A stretch of DNA of 64,000 bases from an uncultured Lachnospiraceae bacterium (GTDB taxonomy: Bacteria > Bacillota > Clostridia > Lachnospirales > Lachnospiraceae): the NCBI GenBank assembly GCA_934351925.1, contig CAKRJT010000001.1, forward strand, positions 62,001 to 126,000, written 5' to 3'. Made by a program: the position numbers and the translations under genes. The notes under the pieces were generated by a model. The model did no database searches, had not been told where the DNA came from, and saw only the letters and a program-made list of their open reading frames with translations. This document shows positions 1 to 8,212 of the stretch, one piece after another. Each line of letters starts with the position of its first letter. Within the stretch, counting starts at the first letter, position 1.

Positions 1-426
1 CAATATTCTTTTTCCCGTCACCCCATACATCAAGCCCCACAAAAGTCCCACCGTGCCAAGCAGGAACAACAGATTTACACAAAGACCAATCCACTTCGAG
101 TGTCCCCCCTGTATAACCGAGGAGATATACATAAATATGTAGTACAACGGCGGGTGAACCTTGTCCTTAGCCACATTCTTCAACGTACCCACTATGGTAT
201 CCCCTTTCGTATGTGACAGCATATCCTCAACCTCTGCCCTCGAATACACCCTCCCTGCATCAAACTGGTATGTCGCCCTGCCTGAGTTGGTTATCGTATA
301 AGAGTATATCTCATCGCAGAAGCTCAGCCGCTTTCCCTGTCCAAGATATATAAACAGAACGCATGCTGCCGCCAGACATATCATTATACCTACTATATTT
401 AACGCCTTATCCCTAGAACCCGCCAT
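1..426 (-). CDS. Membrane glycosyltransferase, GT-C/ArnT-like (N-terminal 142 codons, cut by window edge)
   Basis: Only the first 142 codons are present; the gene runs off the left edge. The ATG at 426 follows a GAGGATAAAAAT ribosome site. Residues about 10-28 form a first membrane helix, followed by an extracytoplasmic loop with an acidic pair (CDEIYSYT, about 37-44) and then HPPLYY at about 91-96. An early Asp/Glu after the first helix together with HPPLYY is the hallmark of GT-C type integral-membrane glycosyltransferases (family 39/PMT_2, ArnT-like), which move a sugar from a polyprenyl-phosphate donor to an acceptor outside the membrane. Two more hydrophobic stretches follow. Donor and acceptor cannot be told from this fragment. 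It lies downstream of the phosphate symporter gene, behind a terminator, so it is probably its own transcription unit. Confidence 0.6.
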   Translation of the reverse strand, partial: MAGSRDKALNIVGIMICLAAACVLFIYLGQGKRLSFCDEIYSYTITNSGRATYQFDAGRVYSRAEVEDMLSHTKGDTIVGTLKNVAKDKVHPPLYYIFMYISSVIQGGHSKWIGLCVNLLFLLGTVGLLWGLMYGVTGKRIL

Positions 427-456
427 ATTTTTATCCTCATTCCTTTTATATAAAAA

Positions 457-484
457 AATCACTGCACAGACCTGCACAGTGATT
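457..484 (-). terminator. Rho-independent terminator of the Na/Pi symporter gene
   Basis: Arms AATCACTG (457-464) and CAGTGATT (477-484) form a stem. Read on the minus strand it is followed by a run of T (the A run at 452-458). It sits just after the stop codon of the symporter gene at 499. Confidence 0.75.
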
Positions 485-498
485 ATTTTACACCATTA

Positions 499-2313
499 TT
501 ATTTATCTTGTCCAGCCTTACCCACAGCCTTCTCCACGGAATATTTGTCAGAGTAATAATTCACGTCCTTCGCCATGTCGGAAACCTCGGAATTTCTCAT
601 ATCCTTTAGATACTGATGCGTGTTGAAATCATCGGACTCAAACTCCATCATCGCAACAGCTATGTTCGAGCAGTGCGCCACGATACGCTCAAGATTGGTG
701 AGCAGGTCGTTGAAAACAAAGCCGTTTATAGCATCACAGTTACCGCTCTGAAGTCTCACTATATGATTTCTTTTAAGCTCTGCACAGAGCATACGGACCG
801 TTATCCTCAGAGGCTCAACCTGACGCGCCATGTCAATATCGTCCTCCGTGAATGATTTGACCGTCATATCAAGCTCTTCCTTGACTGCGCTGTACAAAAT
901 CTCAAGCTCCCTCCTGGCGTCGTCCGAGAACTTAATCTTCTTCTCGACAATCTCCTTCGCAGCCCTCGATATTCCGCAGGCATGGTCGGCAATTCGCTCA
1001 AAGTCACTGACCGTATGCAGATACTTGGAATTCTGTCTCGTCTGGTTCTTGTTAAGCCCTATCGCCGTAATCTTCATCATATATGTATCAAGCTTATCCT
1101 CGTACTTGTCGATTACGTTCTCCTTCTCCTGAATAAGATTGAATTTCTCAACAGAATAATCATCCATGAGTTCAAATGCCCTCATAACATTCTTCTGAGC
1201 CTTCCTTGCCATACCGTTCATAACCGTTCCAACCTGTGCAAGCGCAAGCTCAGGGTTTCTAAGGAAACGCTCCTCAAGCAGATCGAAATCCGCCTGATCC
1301 TCCACATCATCCGGCGTATCCTTGATTATCCAGAACATGAGCTTATTAATCTGCTTAATAAATGGTGCAAGGATAATGATCGTCAAGGTTCTATATATTG
1401 TATTCAAAAGGGCAATGGACACGGACTTCATCTCGATATCCATGAACGCAAACTGTCCGCCGCGCGTAACAACCGCCTGCACCGTATAAAATATGGTTCC
1501 GCAGATAATCATACCCGCCAAATCATTAAAAAGATATACTAACGCTGTTCTCTTACCATTCTTATTAGAGCTCATGCCGCTCATAAGAACCGGACATGCT
1601 GCGCCAACGCCTATACCCATAACAATCGGAAGTGCCGCCGAAAACGGAAGAAATCCCGACATGGCCACTGACTGCAGAATACCAACAGACGCCGATGCGC
1701 TCTGCAAAACAGCGGTAATTACTATACCGAGAAGAATTCCAAGAAAAGGATTGGAAAACTTCGTTAACATCCCCATAAAAAACGGATTGTTCTGAAGCGG
1801 AGCCATAGCCTCCTTCATGGTGGACATACCTATCATAAGAATCGTAAAACCAAACAGGATATCCCCTATAGCCTTGTGCGTCTCCTTCTTAGAAAGATTT
1901 CTCACCAAAAGACCAACTATTGCAACAATGGCAGCGATACTTGATGATGACAGAAGCGCCGCTACTCCCTCTGCCCCCTGAATATCCGACAGACACAAAA
2001 TCCAGCCCGTGATACTCGTTCCTATATTCGCACCCATTATGATACCAATTCCCTGCACGACCTTCATCATACCGGAATTGACGAAACCAACAACCATAAC
2101 AGATGTCGCCGAGGACGACTGTATAATAGCTGTAACCCCCGCTCCCAACAGAATTCCCTTAAGCGGAGTACTTGTCAGCCCATACAAAAGCGTCTCAAGC
2201 TTATTTCCCGCGACTTTCTTCAGACCGTCCCCCATCACACCCATACCATACAGGAAAAGTGCGACACCACTAAACAATCCCAGAAATAATAACGTCACCG
2301 ATACAGCATCCAT
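499..2313 (-). CDS. Na/phosphate cotransporter family protein with C-terminal PhoU-like domain
   Basis: The protein imports phosphate with sodium, or in this subfamily may sense or release it, at the cytoplasmic membrane. Two inverted Na_Pi_cotrans repeats are visible, each with its polar QSS/QSA signature: QSSSATSVMVVGF near residue 65 and LQSASASVGILQS near 205. About eight to nine hydrophobic helices occupy residues 5-330. From about 350 to 590 the chain is helical and charged with the repeated layout of PhoU domains, as is usual for the roughly 550-600 residue bacterial NptA-like proteins. The longest frame begins with GTG at 2319, but the GAGGA ribosome site lies only one base from it. 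The ATG at 2313 is seven bases from that site and is the better start (604 residues). A terminator follows the gene. Confidence 0.88.
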   Translation of the reverse strand: MDAVSVTLLFLGLFSGVALFLYGMGVMGDGLKKVAGNKLETLLYGLTSTPLKGILLGAGVTAIIQSSSATSVMVVGFVNSGMMKVVQGIGIIMGANIGTSITGWILCLSDIQGAEGVAALLSSSSIAAIVAIVGLLVRNLSKKETHKAIGDILFGFTILMIGMSTMKEAMAPLQNNPFFMGMLTKFSNPFLGILLGIVITAVLQSASASVGILQSVAMSGFLPFSAALPIVMGIGVGAACPVLMSGMSSNKNGKRTALVYLFNDLAGMIICGTIFYTVQAVVTRGGQFAFMDIEMKSVSIALLNTIYRTLTIIILAPFIKQINKLMFWIIKDTPDDVEDQADFDLLEERFLRNPELALAQVGTVMNGMARKAQKNVMRAFELMDDYSVEKFNLIQEKENVIDKYEDKLDTYMMKITAIGLNKNQTRQNSKYLHTVSDFERIADHACGISRAAKEIVEKKIKFSDDARRELEILYSAVKEELDMTVKSFTEDDIDMARQVEPLRITVRMLCAELKRNHIVRLQSGNCDAINGFVFNDLLTNLERIVAHCSNIAVAMMEFESDDFNTHQYLKDMRNSEVSDMAKDVNYYSDKYSVEKAVGKAGQDK

Positions 2314-2429
2314 AACCACGTCCTCGTTTCTTTTATTCTCTTAACATACGGATTAATTGTAATACAGAATTTTCCGTTTTTCAAGAAATTTACATCGCTA
2401 TTACTCATTGTTCACACTTTTTTTACAAA

Positions 2430-3008
2430 TCAATAGGGACTTTTCTCGATTCTGTTAAACTTAAATCCGGTTATGGAACCAACCACTCCTCCCGCAATAT
2501 GTGCCATATTCGATATATTATCGTCGTAAACCAGACCGTCATACACCTGCTGTCCAAGGAAAATCGCTGCCACAAGCACAAAGGAAATCGGGATTTCCCC
2601 TTCCCTGAAGCTTGTAAACGACGTAAGCAGAATGAACGCAAACACTACTCCGCTCGCCCCGCACAGTGCCACCCTCGGGAAAAAGATGTAGTTGATGACT
2701 CCCGTCACAAGGGCTGTCACGAGAATAATCTTCACGATATTGTCTCCCCCGTGCTTCTCCTCAAGCATCGGTCCAAGCAAAAGCAGATACGACGCATTTC
2801 CAATAAAATGCGCCCACCCACTGTGCCCAAGCACATGTGTAAAGAACCGCAGATAAGTGAGCGGATTAGCAAGCGACGTATGATACGTCATAAACAGCAG
2901 CACATTGCTCGCACCCTGCGTTATATAGTTTAACAGTGTCGCCACAAAACACAGCAGCACAAACGTCAAAGTCACAGGTGCATTGTAGGTCAGTCGGATT
3001 TTTTTCAT
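2430..3008 (-). CDS. Rhomboid family intramembrane serine protease
   Basis: This 192-residue membrane protein cleaves other membrane proteins within the bilayer. The diagnostic pieces are present: HFIGNASYLLLLG (helix 2 His/Asn), CGASGVVFAF near residue 115 with the GxSG nucleophile serine, and a late histidine in MAHIAGGVVGSITGF near residue 168, completing the Ser-His dyad. The length and six hydrophobic segments fit the minimal bacterial rhomboid core. The AAAGGAG ribosome site is about 10 bases before the ATG at 3008. A TTGACT-17-TACAAT promoter lies 70-100 bases upstream (3077-3105). Its substrate is unknown. Confidence 0.9.
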   Translation of the reverse strand: MKKIRLTYNAPVTLTFVLLCFVATLLNYITQGASNVLLFMTYHTSLANPLTYLRFFTHVLGHSGWAHFIGNASYLLLLGPMLEEKHGGDNIVKIILVTALVTGVINYIFFPRVALCGASGVVFAFILLTSFTSFREGEIPISFVLVAAIFLGQQVYDGLVYDDNISNMAHIAGGVVGSITGFKFNRIEKSPY

Positions 3009-3076
3009 GGTTGTGTTCTCCTTTACAGCATTATATTTCAGGACTTCCGGGTGGACGCCCGATTCTGTTTTATTTA

Positions 3077-3105
3077 ATTGTATATAATGTTGGGGGAGGA
3101 GTCAA
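3077..3105 (-). promoter_or_regulatory. Sigma-A promoter for the rhomboid gene
   Basis: On the minus strand TTGACT (3100-3105) and TACAAT (3077-3082) are 17 bases apart, about 70 bases before the rhomboid start codon. Confidence 0.6.
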
Positions 3106-3236
3106 TGGGAAAGCTGCTTATGTTAATATACAGATATACATCACCTGAGTATACAATCCGCTTCTTCAAGTTATCACAAAAAACACTGCCGGTTCCTGTA
3201 CAAATGAATTCATTTCAAACAAAGTCAACCTCCAGC

Positions 3237-3416
3237 TCAATCAAAATCATAATCATCCGGGTCTATCCCTGCTTCTTCCAAAATCTCTGCCCTCTCATCA
3301 GGATCCTTTAACTTCATTATTTCTTCTGTAGTATTTGTATAAGATACTATTTGCTCGACACATCGTTCCAACTCCTTAACATTTCGTATCAATTCTTCCT
3401 TTACAATATCTGTCAT
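3237..3416 (-). CDS. Small acidic protein (59 aa) following the XRE regulator
   Basis: This frame encodes 59 residues starting MTDIVKEELIRN and ending in a strongly acidic tail (DPDDYDFD). It is rich in Glu, Asp and Lys, has no long hydrophobic run and looks like a real helical protein (LKDPDERAEILEEAG). It begins 27 bases after the stop codon of the 491-residue XRE gene on the same strand, so the two are probably co-transcribed. The ribosome site is weak, which lowers confidence. I do not recognise a family. A small partner or antitoxin-like modulator of the XRE protein is possible, but nothing in the sequence proves it. Confidence 0.5.
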   Translation of the reverse strand: MTDIVKEELIRNVKELERCVEQIVSYTNTTEEIMKLKDPDERAEILEEAGIDPDDYDFD

Positions 3417-3443
3417 ACTTTAGTGATAACGTTTACTTTGACC

Positions 3444-4919
3444 TTAATATCCATTTTTCATCAACGTCTTGCATATATTACGTTTCAGTTGCACAGTCAA
3501 ATTTGTTTTTGGAAACAAATATCTGATTTTTTTCATACTTTCTATATACCAATCAGGAACTTCACATTCTGACAGCAATTTTTCGATTTCTGCAGGCATG
3601 TCATTATAAAAGTATTTCCCTTTGCGTACATCCTCTTTTATTTCAAATACCAAGCCTAAAGGATTGTTATATTTTGTCTCTATCTTATGGTACAAATAAG
3701 AATAAACATCCTCACGACACGAAATCAGGTCATTCAATTGAATTCCTTTTTCATATAGAAACTCCGAGTTATTCTCCCATGCGTTGGTGCCATGTAAAAA
3801 ACCATAAACCGCAAGCAACCCGCTAAAATTCATATTGTCAGGATTTTTAAATAATTTATTCAAATCCGCTCCGCTGTAATAATGTCTAAACGCACACTCC
3901 CTCACTGAATAATTAATGTACGATCTTATTTGTTTGTCTGTATATCCTATCTTTTCCATGTCAAAAAAAGATATATACTCCTGTTTATTCTCATTAACAG
4001 TCAATATAGAAAATTCATCTCGTAACTTACGGAAATTCTCATACTGCATTGTTATTATATATTCAGGAAACTCTTTTGACATCTCCTGTGATATCAGTGC
4101 AAACTTTGTTCCAATAATATCATCGCCATCCGGAATTTCCACATCTGTTATAGGTGTATAAATTATATTAAATTTTCTTATTCTGCCATATTTTAAGAAA
4201 TAATCATTCAGACATTCCTCCACAATTTTCGTAGTATTGTTAGAAACATATATGTCATTACTTCTCTCAATAGGATACATATTCCCTACATCAATTCCGA
4301 AACCATCCTTATAATATTCCATTCCACATATGCACTTTTTATTTGGAGCATCTATCCCACATTTTACATTTGGTATAAATTGAATTTTATGGCACGCCGG
4401 ACAATAATAGTACGCCGGCAAAGGATTCACATTTGTTCCACCCAAAAGCCATGCAATAAGAGATGCTCCCATCTGGGCATTTCTTACTTCAAAGTACGCT
4501 CCCGCTTCACGGCATTTTTCATATAACTTTCCCATAAATCCCATCCACAAAAGCGCTTCCTGCCCCTCGAGCATAATCTGCTCTGTCTTAAATCTGTTAG
4601 TTATTATCATCGGCGGTTTGTCCCCGTATAACTCTTCCAACCTTTTTTCTGCCTGCTTAATAATTTTATTTTTCATTGCAAATAAGTCCTTTCTTACATA
4701 ATCTGAAGAATCATATTCGCAGGTTAACAACTCGTCAACGCTTACACATAAGACCTTTGCCAGTTTCTTTATAACATCTGTTCTTGGCTTGGAAACTCCA
4801 TTTTCCCATTTTGATACTGCCTTATCCGAAACACCGACGAGTGTACCTAATTGATATTGAGACATGCCACCTCTCTCCCTCAATGTACTGATAAAATTTC
4901 CAAAACTATAGTCTCTCAT
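3444..4919 (-). CDS. XRE-type helix-turn-helix protein with long C-terminal region (491 aa)
   Basis: Residues about 7-62 form a classical XRE/Cro DNA-binding domain: SQYQLGTLVGVSDKAVSKWENG has the two central helices, and a third helix ends in SVDELL. The remaining 430 residues are not a standard sensor domain. They contain a Cys-rich ribbon (YYCPACHKIQF, then a Cys and CICG, about residues 168-200) that may bind zinc, followed by a mixed alpha/beta region of unknown fold. The gene and its surroundings are visibly AT-rich. It is followed by a small acidic gene on the same strand. A DNA-binding regulator is the safe call; an effector role for the C-terminal part is speculation. Confidence 0.75.
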   Translation of the reverse strand: MRDYSFGNFISTLRERGGMSQYQLGTLVGVSDKAVSKWENGVSKPRTDVIKKLAKVLCVSVDELLTCEYDSSDYVRKDLFAMKNKIIKQAEKRLEELYGDKPPMIITNRFKTEQIMLEGQEALLWMGFMGKLYEKCREAGAYFEVRNAQMGASLIAWLLGGTNVNPLPAYYYCPACHKIQFIPNVKCGIDAPNKKCICGMEYYKDGFGIDVGNMYPIERSNDIYVSNNTTKIVEECLNDYFLKYGRIRKFNIIYTPITDVEIPDGDDIIGTKFALISQEMSKEFPEYIITMQYENFRKLRDEFSILTVNENKQEYISFFDMEKIGYTDKQIRSYINYSVRECAFRHYYSGADLNKLFKNPDNMNFSGLLAVYGFLHGTNAWENNSEFLYEKGIQLNDLISCREDVYSYLYHKIETKYNNPLGLVFEIKEDVRKGKYFYNDMPAEIEKLLSECEVPDWYIESMKKIRYLFPKTNLTVQLKRNICKTLMKNGY

Positions 4920-5048
4920 AATTTTCCTCCGTCACCTGCTGATTTTATTTTACACCGCTCTCATATTGTTTCAACTTTTTCATGTAGAATAAAAGTAGAG
5001 TTCCTTCATAAGGCAGATAAACTTTTCATATTCCTATATCTTTACCCA

Positions 5049-5261
5049 TTACGTCTTGGAATTCAAGGCAATAAAAACAATAACGATAATCACTATCACC
5101 ACAAACAGCAATACCGGCTGCGTAAACAAAAACATCATTCCAATCCATAATACAAAAAATCCAATGACTTTTCCTATTACTGCTAATCCTGAATAATCTC
5201 CCTCGCAGGCTGCTCCTATTGAACACATAACAAAAAGTAAAATAAATGCTAAAATATGCAT
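5049..5261 (-). CDS. Small two-helix membrane protein (70 aa)
   Basis: The protein begins MHILAFILLFVMCSIGAAC and is made of two or three hydrophobic segments, the last being a Val/Ile-rich run (LLFVVIVIIVIVFIAL) before a short polar tail. The longest frame would start with GTG at 5270, but the AAAGG ribosome site is eight bases before the ATG at 5261, which I take as the start. The overlapping alternative frame at 5026-5286 lacks a plausible composition. A TATAAT box at 5344-5349 (minus) could be its -10 element. No family was recognised. It lies between the XRE gene and the CRISPR array. Confidence 0.6.
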   Translation of the reverse strand: MHILAFILLFVMCSIGAACEGDYSGLAVIGKVIGFFVLWIGMMFLFTQPVLLFVVIVIIVIVFIALNSKT

Positions 5262-5389
5262 AACTGCCACCTTTCCGCCATTTCATAGCTGTAAACTAAT
5301 GCCTATTTTATATTGCAATTCACGGCTTTTGTTTGTTACCCTCATTATACTTGACACCTGTTCTATAAAAAGTACAGCTCAACAAAAAA

Positions 5390-5434
5390 CGCCGAACAAC
5401 CTATTCTCCCATCAGGAAAATTAATTATTCGGCG
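5390..5434. other. Inverted repeat just outside the array
   Basis: CGCCGAA (5390-5396) and TTCGGCG (5428-5434) are perfect 7-base arms around a 31-base loop. They lie 18 bases before the degenerate first repeat. There is no clear T run, so it is a weak terminator candidate. It may instead insulate the array from transcription entering from the left. Confidence 0.3.
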
Positions 5435-5452
5435 CTAAGGCGATTTTGTTCA

Positions 5453-5488
5453 GATTTTTGTTAATATTGTCGTTTGGTATGATATAAT
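5453..5488 (+). repeat. Degenerate first CRISPR repeat that keeps its promoter
   Basis: The left-most unit matches the repeat in all of its last 15 bases, including TGATATAAT, but in few positions of its 5' half. It is followed by a normal 30-base spacer (5489-5518). Decay of the half that would pair near the 3' end of the tracrRNA duplex, with the promoter half intact, suggests it now serves mainly to start transcription. Confidence 0.85.
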
Positions 5489-7791
5489 TAAAACCTTCAT
5501 TGAACGCATCACTGATTGGTTGTTGTTCCCAGTTATCGCTTGGTATGATATAATATAGCTCATTCTAATAGAGCGTCAAAAATGGTTGTTGTTCCCAGTT
5601 ATCGCTTGGTATGATATAATTGTCATTTTGGTCGATTATGTCACCGGTGGGTTGTTGTTCCCAGTTATCGCTTGGTATGATATAATCTTCATTTTCTTGA
5701 TACCGCCTTCAAGCAGTTGTTGTTCCCAGTTATCGCTTGGTATGATATAATGTCACCCATTAAGGGTGCAATTGTCCACTTGTTGTTGTTCCCAGTTATC
5801 GCTTGGTATGATATAATCTATGATTTGGATATATTTACAAAGATTTGGTTGTTGTTCCCAGTTATCGCTTGGTATGATATAATACCGGGGACATCCTCTG
5901 CAGCGGTTTAAATGTTGTTGTTCCCAGTTATCGCTTGGTATGATATAATCGCCCGTAAGCGCTACTTGACACAATTGCGGTTGTTGTTCCCAGTTATCGC
6001 TTGGTATGATATAATCGGATAACTTCTTGGCGAAGTGAGCTGTCAGTTGTTGTTCCCAGTTATCGCTTGGTATGATATAATGAGCCATAAGCTCGGACTT
6101 TTCACTATCGAGTTGTTGTTCCCAGTTATCGCTTGGTATGATATAATTGTTAAATCCTCGAGCTTGTCAGTGTCCAGTTGTTGTTCCCAGTTATCGCTTG
6201 GTATGATATAATTGGGAGTGCTCATTTCTTGAATGGTCGGGTGTTGTTGTTCCCAGTTATCGCTTGGTATGATATAATTTTTGAGGAAATGTATTTTAAC
6301 TAGTGAGGGTTGTTGTTCCCAGTTATCGCTTGGTATGATATAATAAAAGCCGCGAAAGCTGACGGATGGATCGAGTTGTTGTTCCCAGTTATCGCTTGGT
6401 ATGATATAATCCGCGTTTTCAACATGTCATAGGCGCTATTGTTGTTGTTCCCAGTTATCGCTTGGTATGATATAATAATCCGGTACATTGAATATAACAC
6501 AATAAGTTGTTGTTCCCAGTTATCGCTTGGTATGATATAATCAACAGCCCGGCCCGTGTTGGCAAGGCTGGGTTGTTGTTCCCAGTTATCGCTTGGTATG
6601 ATATAATATATGGGATAATGAGTTGCGCACTTATACAGTTGTTGTTCCCAGTTATCGCTTGGTATGATATAATAAAAACAGAAGAGTGCTGTGATGTTAT
6701 GGGTTGTTGTTCCCAGTTATCGCTTGGTATGATATAATCACCTTCGGATTCGCTCCGCCTGCGTCCTCGTTGTTGTTCCCAGTTATCGCTTGGTATGATA
6801 TAATCTAATCTCGTATAGTTCACAATCGCCGATTGTTGTTGTTCCCAGTTATCGCTTGGTATGATATAATAACCATGCGAATATGTTTATTCGAGAGCTC
6901 GTTGTTGTTCCCAGTTATCGCTTGGTATGATATAATATTATCATACCATAGCTTCAAAAACCAAGGTTGTTGTTCCCAGTTATCGCTTGGTATGATATAA
7001 TAGAAAACCGGCACGCCCGACATTTACTGCGTTGTTGTTCCCAGTTATCGCTTGGTATGATATAATTATGAGTGAGAGTAACCACTATTGCGACAAGTTG
7101 TTGTTCCCAGTTATCGCTTGGTATGATATAATATATACAGACTACGGCTGATACTGAATAATGTTGTTGTTCCCAGTTATCGCTTGGTATGATATAATTT
7201 CAGGAAGTCCGAGAAAAAGAGGAAAGCGGTTGTTGTTCCCAGTTATCGCTTGGTATGATATAATTGAAAGTGCCAACGTCCGCTTTTGTGTTGTGTTGTT
7301 GTTCCCAGTTATCGCTTGGTATGATATAATCTTTTTACCCGTTCCAACGTCCGCAATTACGTTGTTGTTCCCAGTTATCGCTTGGTATGATATAATTGAT
7401 TTTGCAAGAACAGGGAAAAAACTAAAGTTGTTGTTCCCAGTTATCGCTTGGTATGATATAATAATGGCTACATGGTGGCTGAATGATTTGATGTTGTTGT
7501 TCCCAGTTATCGCTTGGTATGATATAATGCAATTGAATCAAGGTTGAATGCGATAATGTTGTTGTTCCCAGTTATCGCTTGGTATGATATAATACATTCT
7601 GAAAAGTATTTAAAGCTTGTACCGTTGTTGTTCCCAGTTATCGCTTGGTATGATATAATCGTGAAATGCGTTTTCTTTGGATTAGAAAGGTTGTTGTTCC
7701 CAGTTATCGCTTGGTATGATATAATTGTTACTGGAGAATTTACAGTAGATGATATGTTGTTGTTCCCAGTTATCGCTTGGTATGATATAAT
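5453..7791 (+). CRISPR. Type II-C CRISPR array: 36 repeats, 35 spacers
   Basis: Thirty-five identical 36-base repeats run from 5519 to 7791, and one degenerate repeat sits at 5453-5488. Spacers are 30 bases, with seven of 29. Each repeat starts GTTGTTGTTCCC and ends GGTATGATATAAT. The last nine bases are TGATATAAT, a perfect extended -10 promoter element, and TTCCCA stands 17 bases before it as a -35-like box. This is the arrangement known from Neisseria type II-C arrays, where each crRNA starts inside the preceding unit without need for RNase III. Orientation is fixed by the tracrRNA anti-repeat, which pairs with the plus-strand repeat RNA. The array is therefore read rightward, towards the leftward cas operon. 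The 3' (cas-proximal) repeat is intact and the 5' one decayed. Confidence 0.98.
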
Positions 7792-7799
7792 AGGGAACG

Positions 7800-7837
7800 A
7801 AAAATCCCCGTGATTACTTATATTCACGGAGATTTTT
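7800..7837. terminator. Bidirectional terminator between array and cas2
   Basis: Arms AAAAATCCCCGTGA (7800-7813) and TCACGGAGATTTTT (7824-7837) pair with one mismatch around a 10-base loop. T runs occur in both directions, so it can end both the rightward array transcripts and the leftward cas9-cas1-cas2 transcript. Confidence 0.85.
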
Positions 7838-7891
7838 CATGCAAAAAAACAAGTCACAATTATGCCTTTTAGCTCTCAAACCATTCTTTTT

Positions 7892-8212
7892 TCAAAAAAT
7901 ATTTATCAAATCCGTAGACTCGTCCATATCGTGGAAGGTCGATGTTCCTAAAAGAATGTCTATAGATGAATACTGCTTTTCAGACAATATCAGACAGCGA
8001 ACCGCTCCTTTTTGAGGTAGATTTTGCTTTAAACGTTGCTTGTGCATCTCGATTGAGTCCGCGCCATTACATAATCTTGAATATACAGACCACTGAACCA
8101 TCACATATCCGTCTTTTAAAAGAAATCTGCGAAACTTCGCTGCTGCCTTCCTGTCCCTGTCCTTTACGACAGGCAAATCAAAAAATACCATCAGTCTCAT
8201 AAATTTATTCAT
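7892..8212 (-). CDS. cas2: CRISPR-associated endoribonuclease-fold protein Cas2
   Basis: This 106-residue protein forms the Cas1-Cas2 spacer integration complex. The N-terminus MRLMVFFDLPVV carries the conserved Asp of the first beta strand of the ferredoxin-like fold. FRRFLLKDGYVMVQWSVYSRLC and the later GAVRCLILSEKQYSSI follow the type II Cas2 pattern. It overlaps the end of cas1 by eight bases, showing translational coupling. Its 3' end faces the CRISPR array across a two-way terminator. Confidence 0.95.
   Translation of the reverse strand: MNKFMRLMVFFDLPVVKDRDRKAAAKFRRFLLKDGYVMVQWSVYSRLCNGADSIEMHKQRLKQNLPQKGAVRCLILSEKQYSSIDILLGTSTFHDMDESTDLINIF

Noticed and set aside
3105..3311. Plus-strand frame MGKLLMLIYRY... 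with a purine-rich GGGGGAGGAG before its ATG
   Set aside because: Its second half is the antisense of the 59-aa gene and has no protein-like composition; the purine run overlaps the rhomboid promoter. I judged it a shadow.
5026..5286. Alternative 86-aa minus-strand frame over the small membrane protein
   Set aside because: It lacks a ribosome site and its Arg/Ser/Tyr-rich sequence is unlikely; the other frame has clear membrane helices and a spaced AAAGG.
5489..7755. Self-targeting spacers against this window
   Set aside because: I saw no spacer with an evident full match to the window outside the array, but this was only an eye scan and is not a proof of absence.
5717..7827. Many short open frames on both strands with repeated motifs such as LLFPVIAWYDII or IISYQAITGNNN
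   Set aside because: They are translations of the CRISPR repeats, not proteins.
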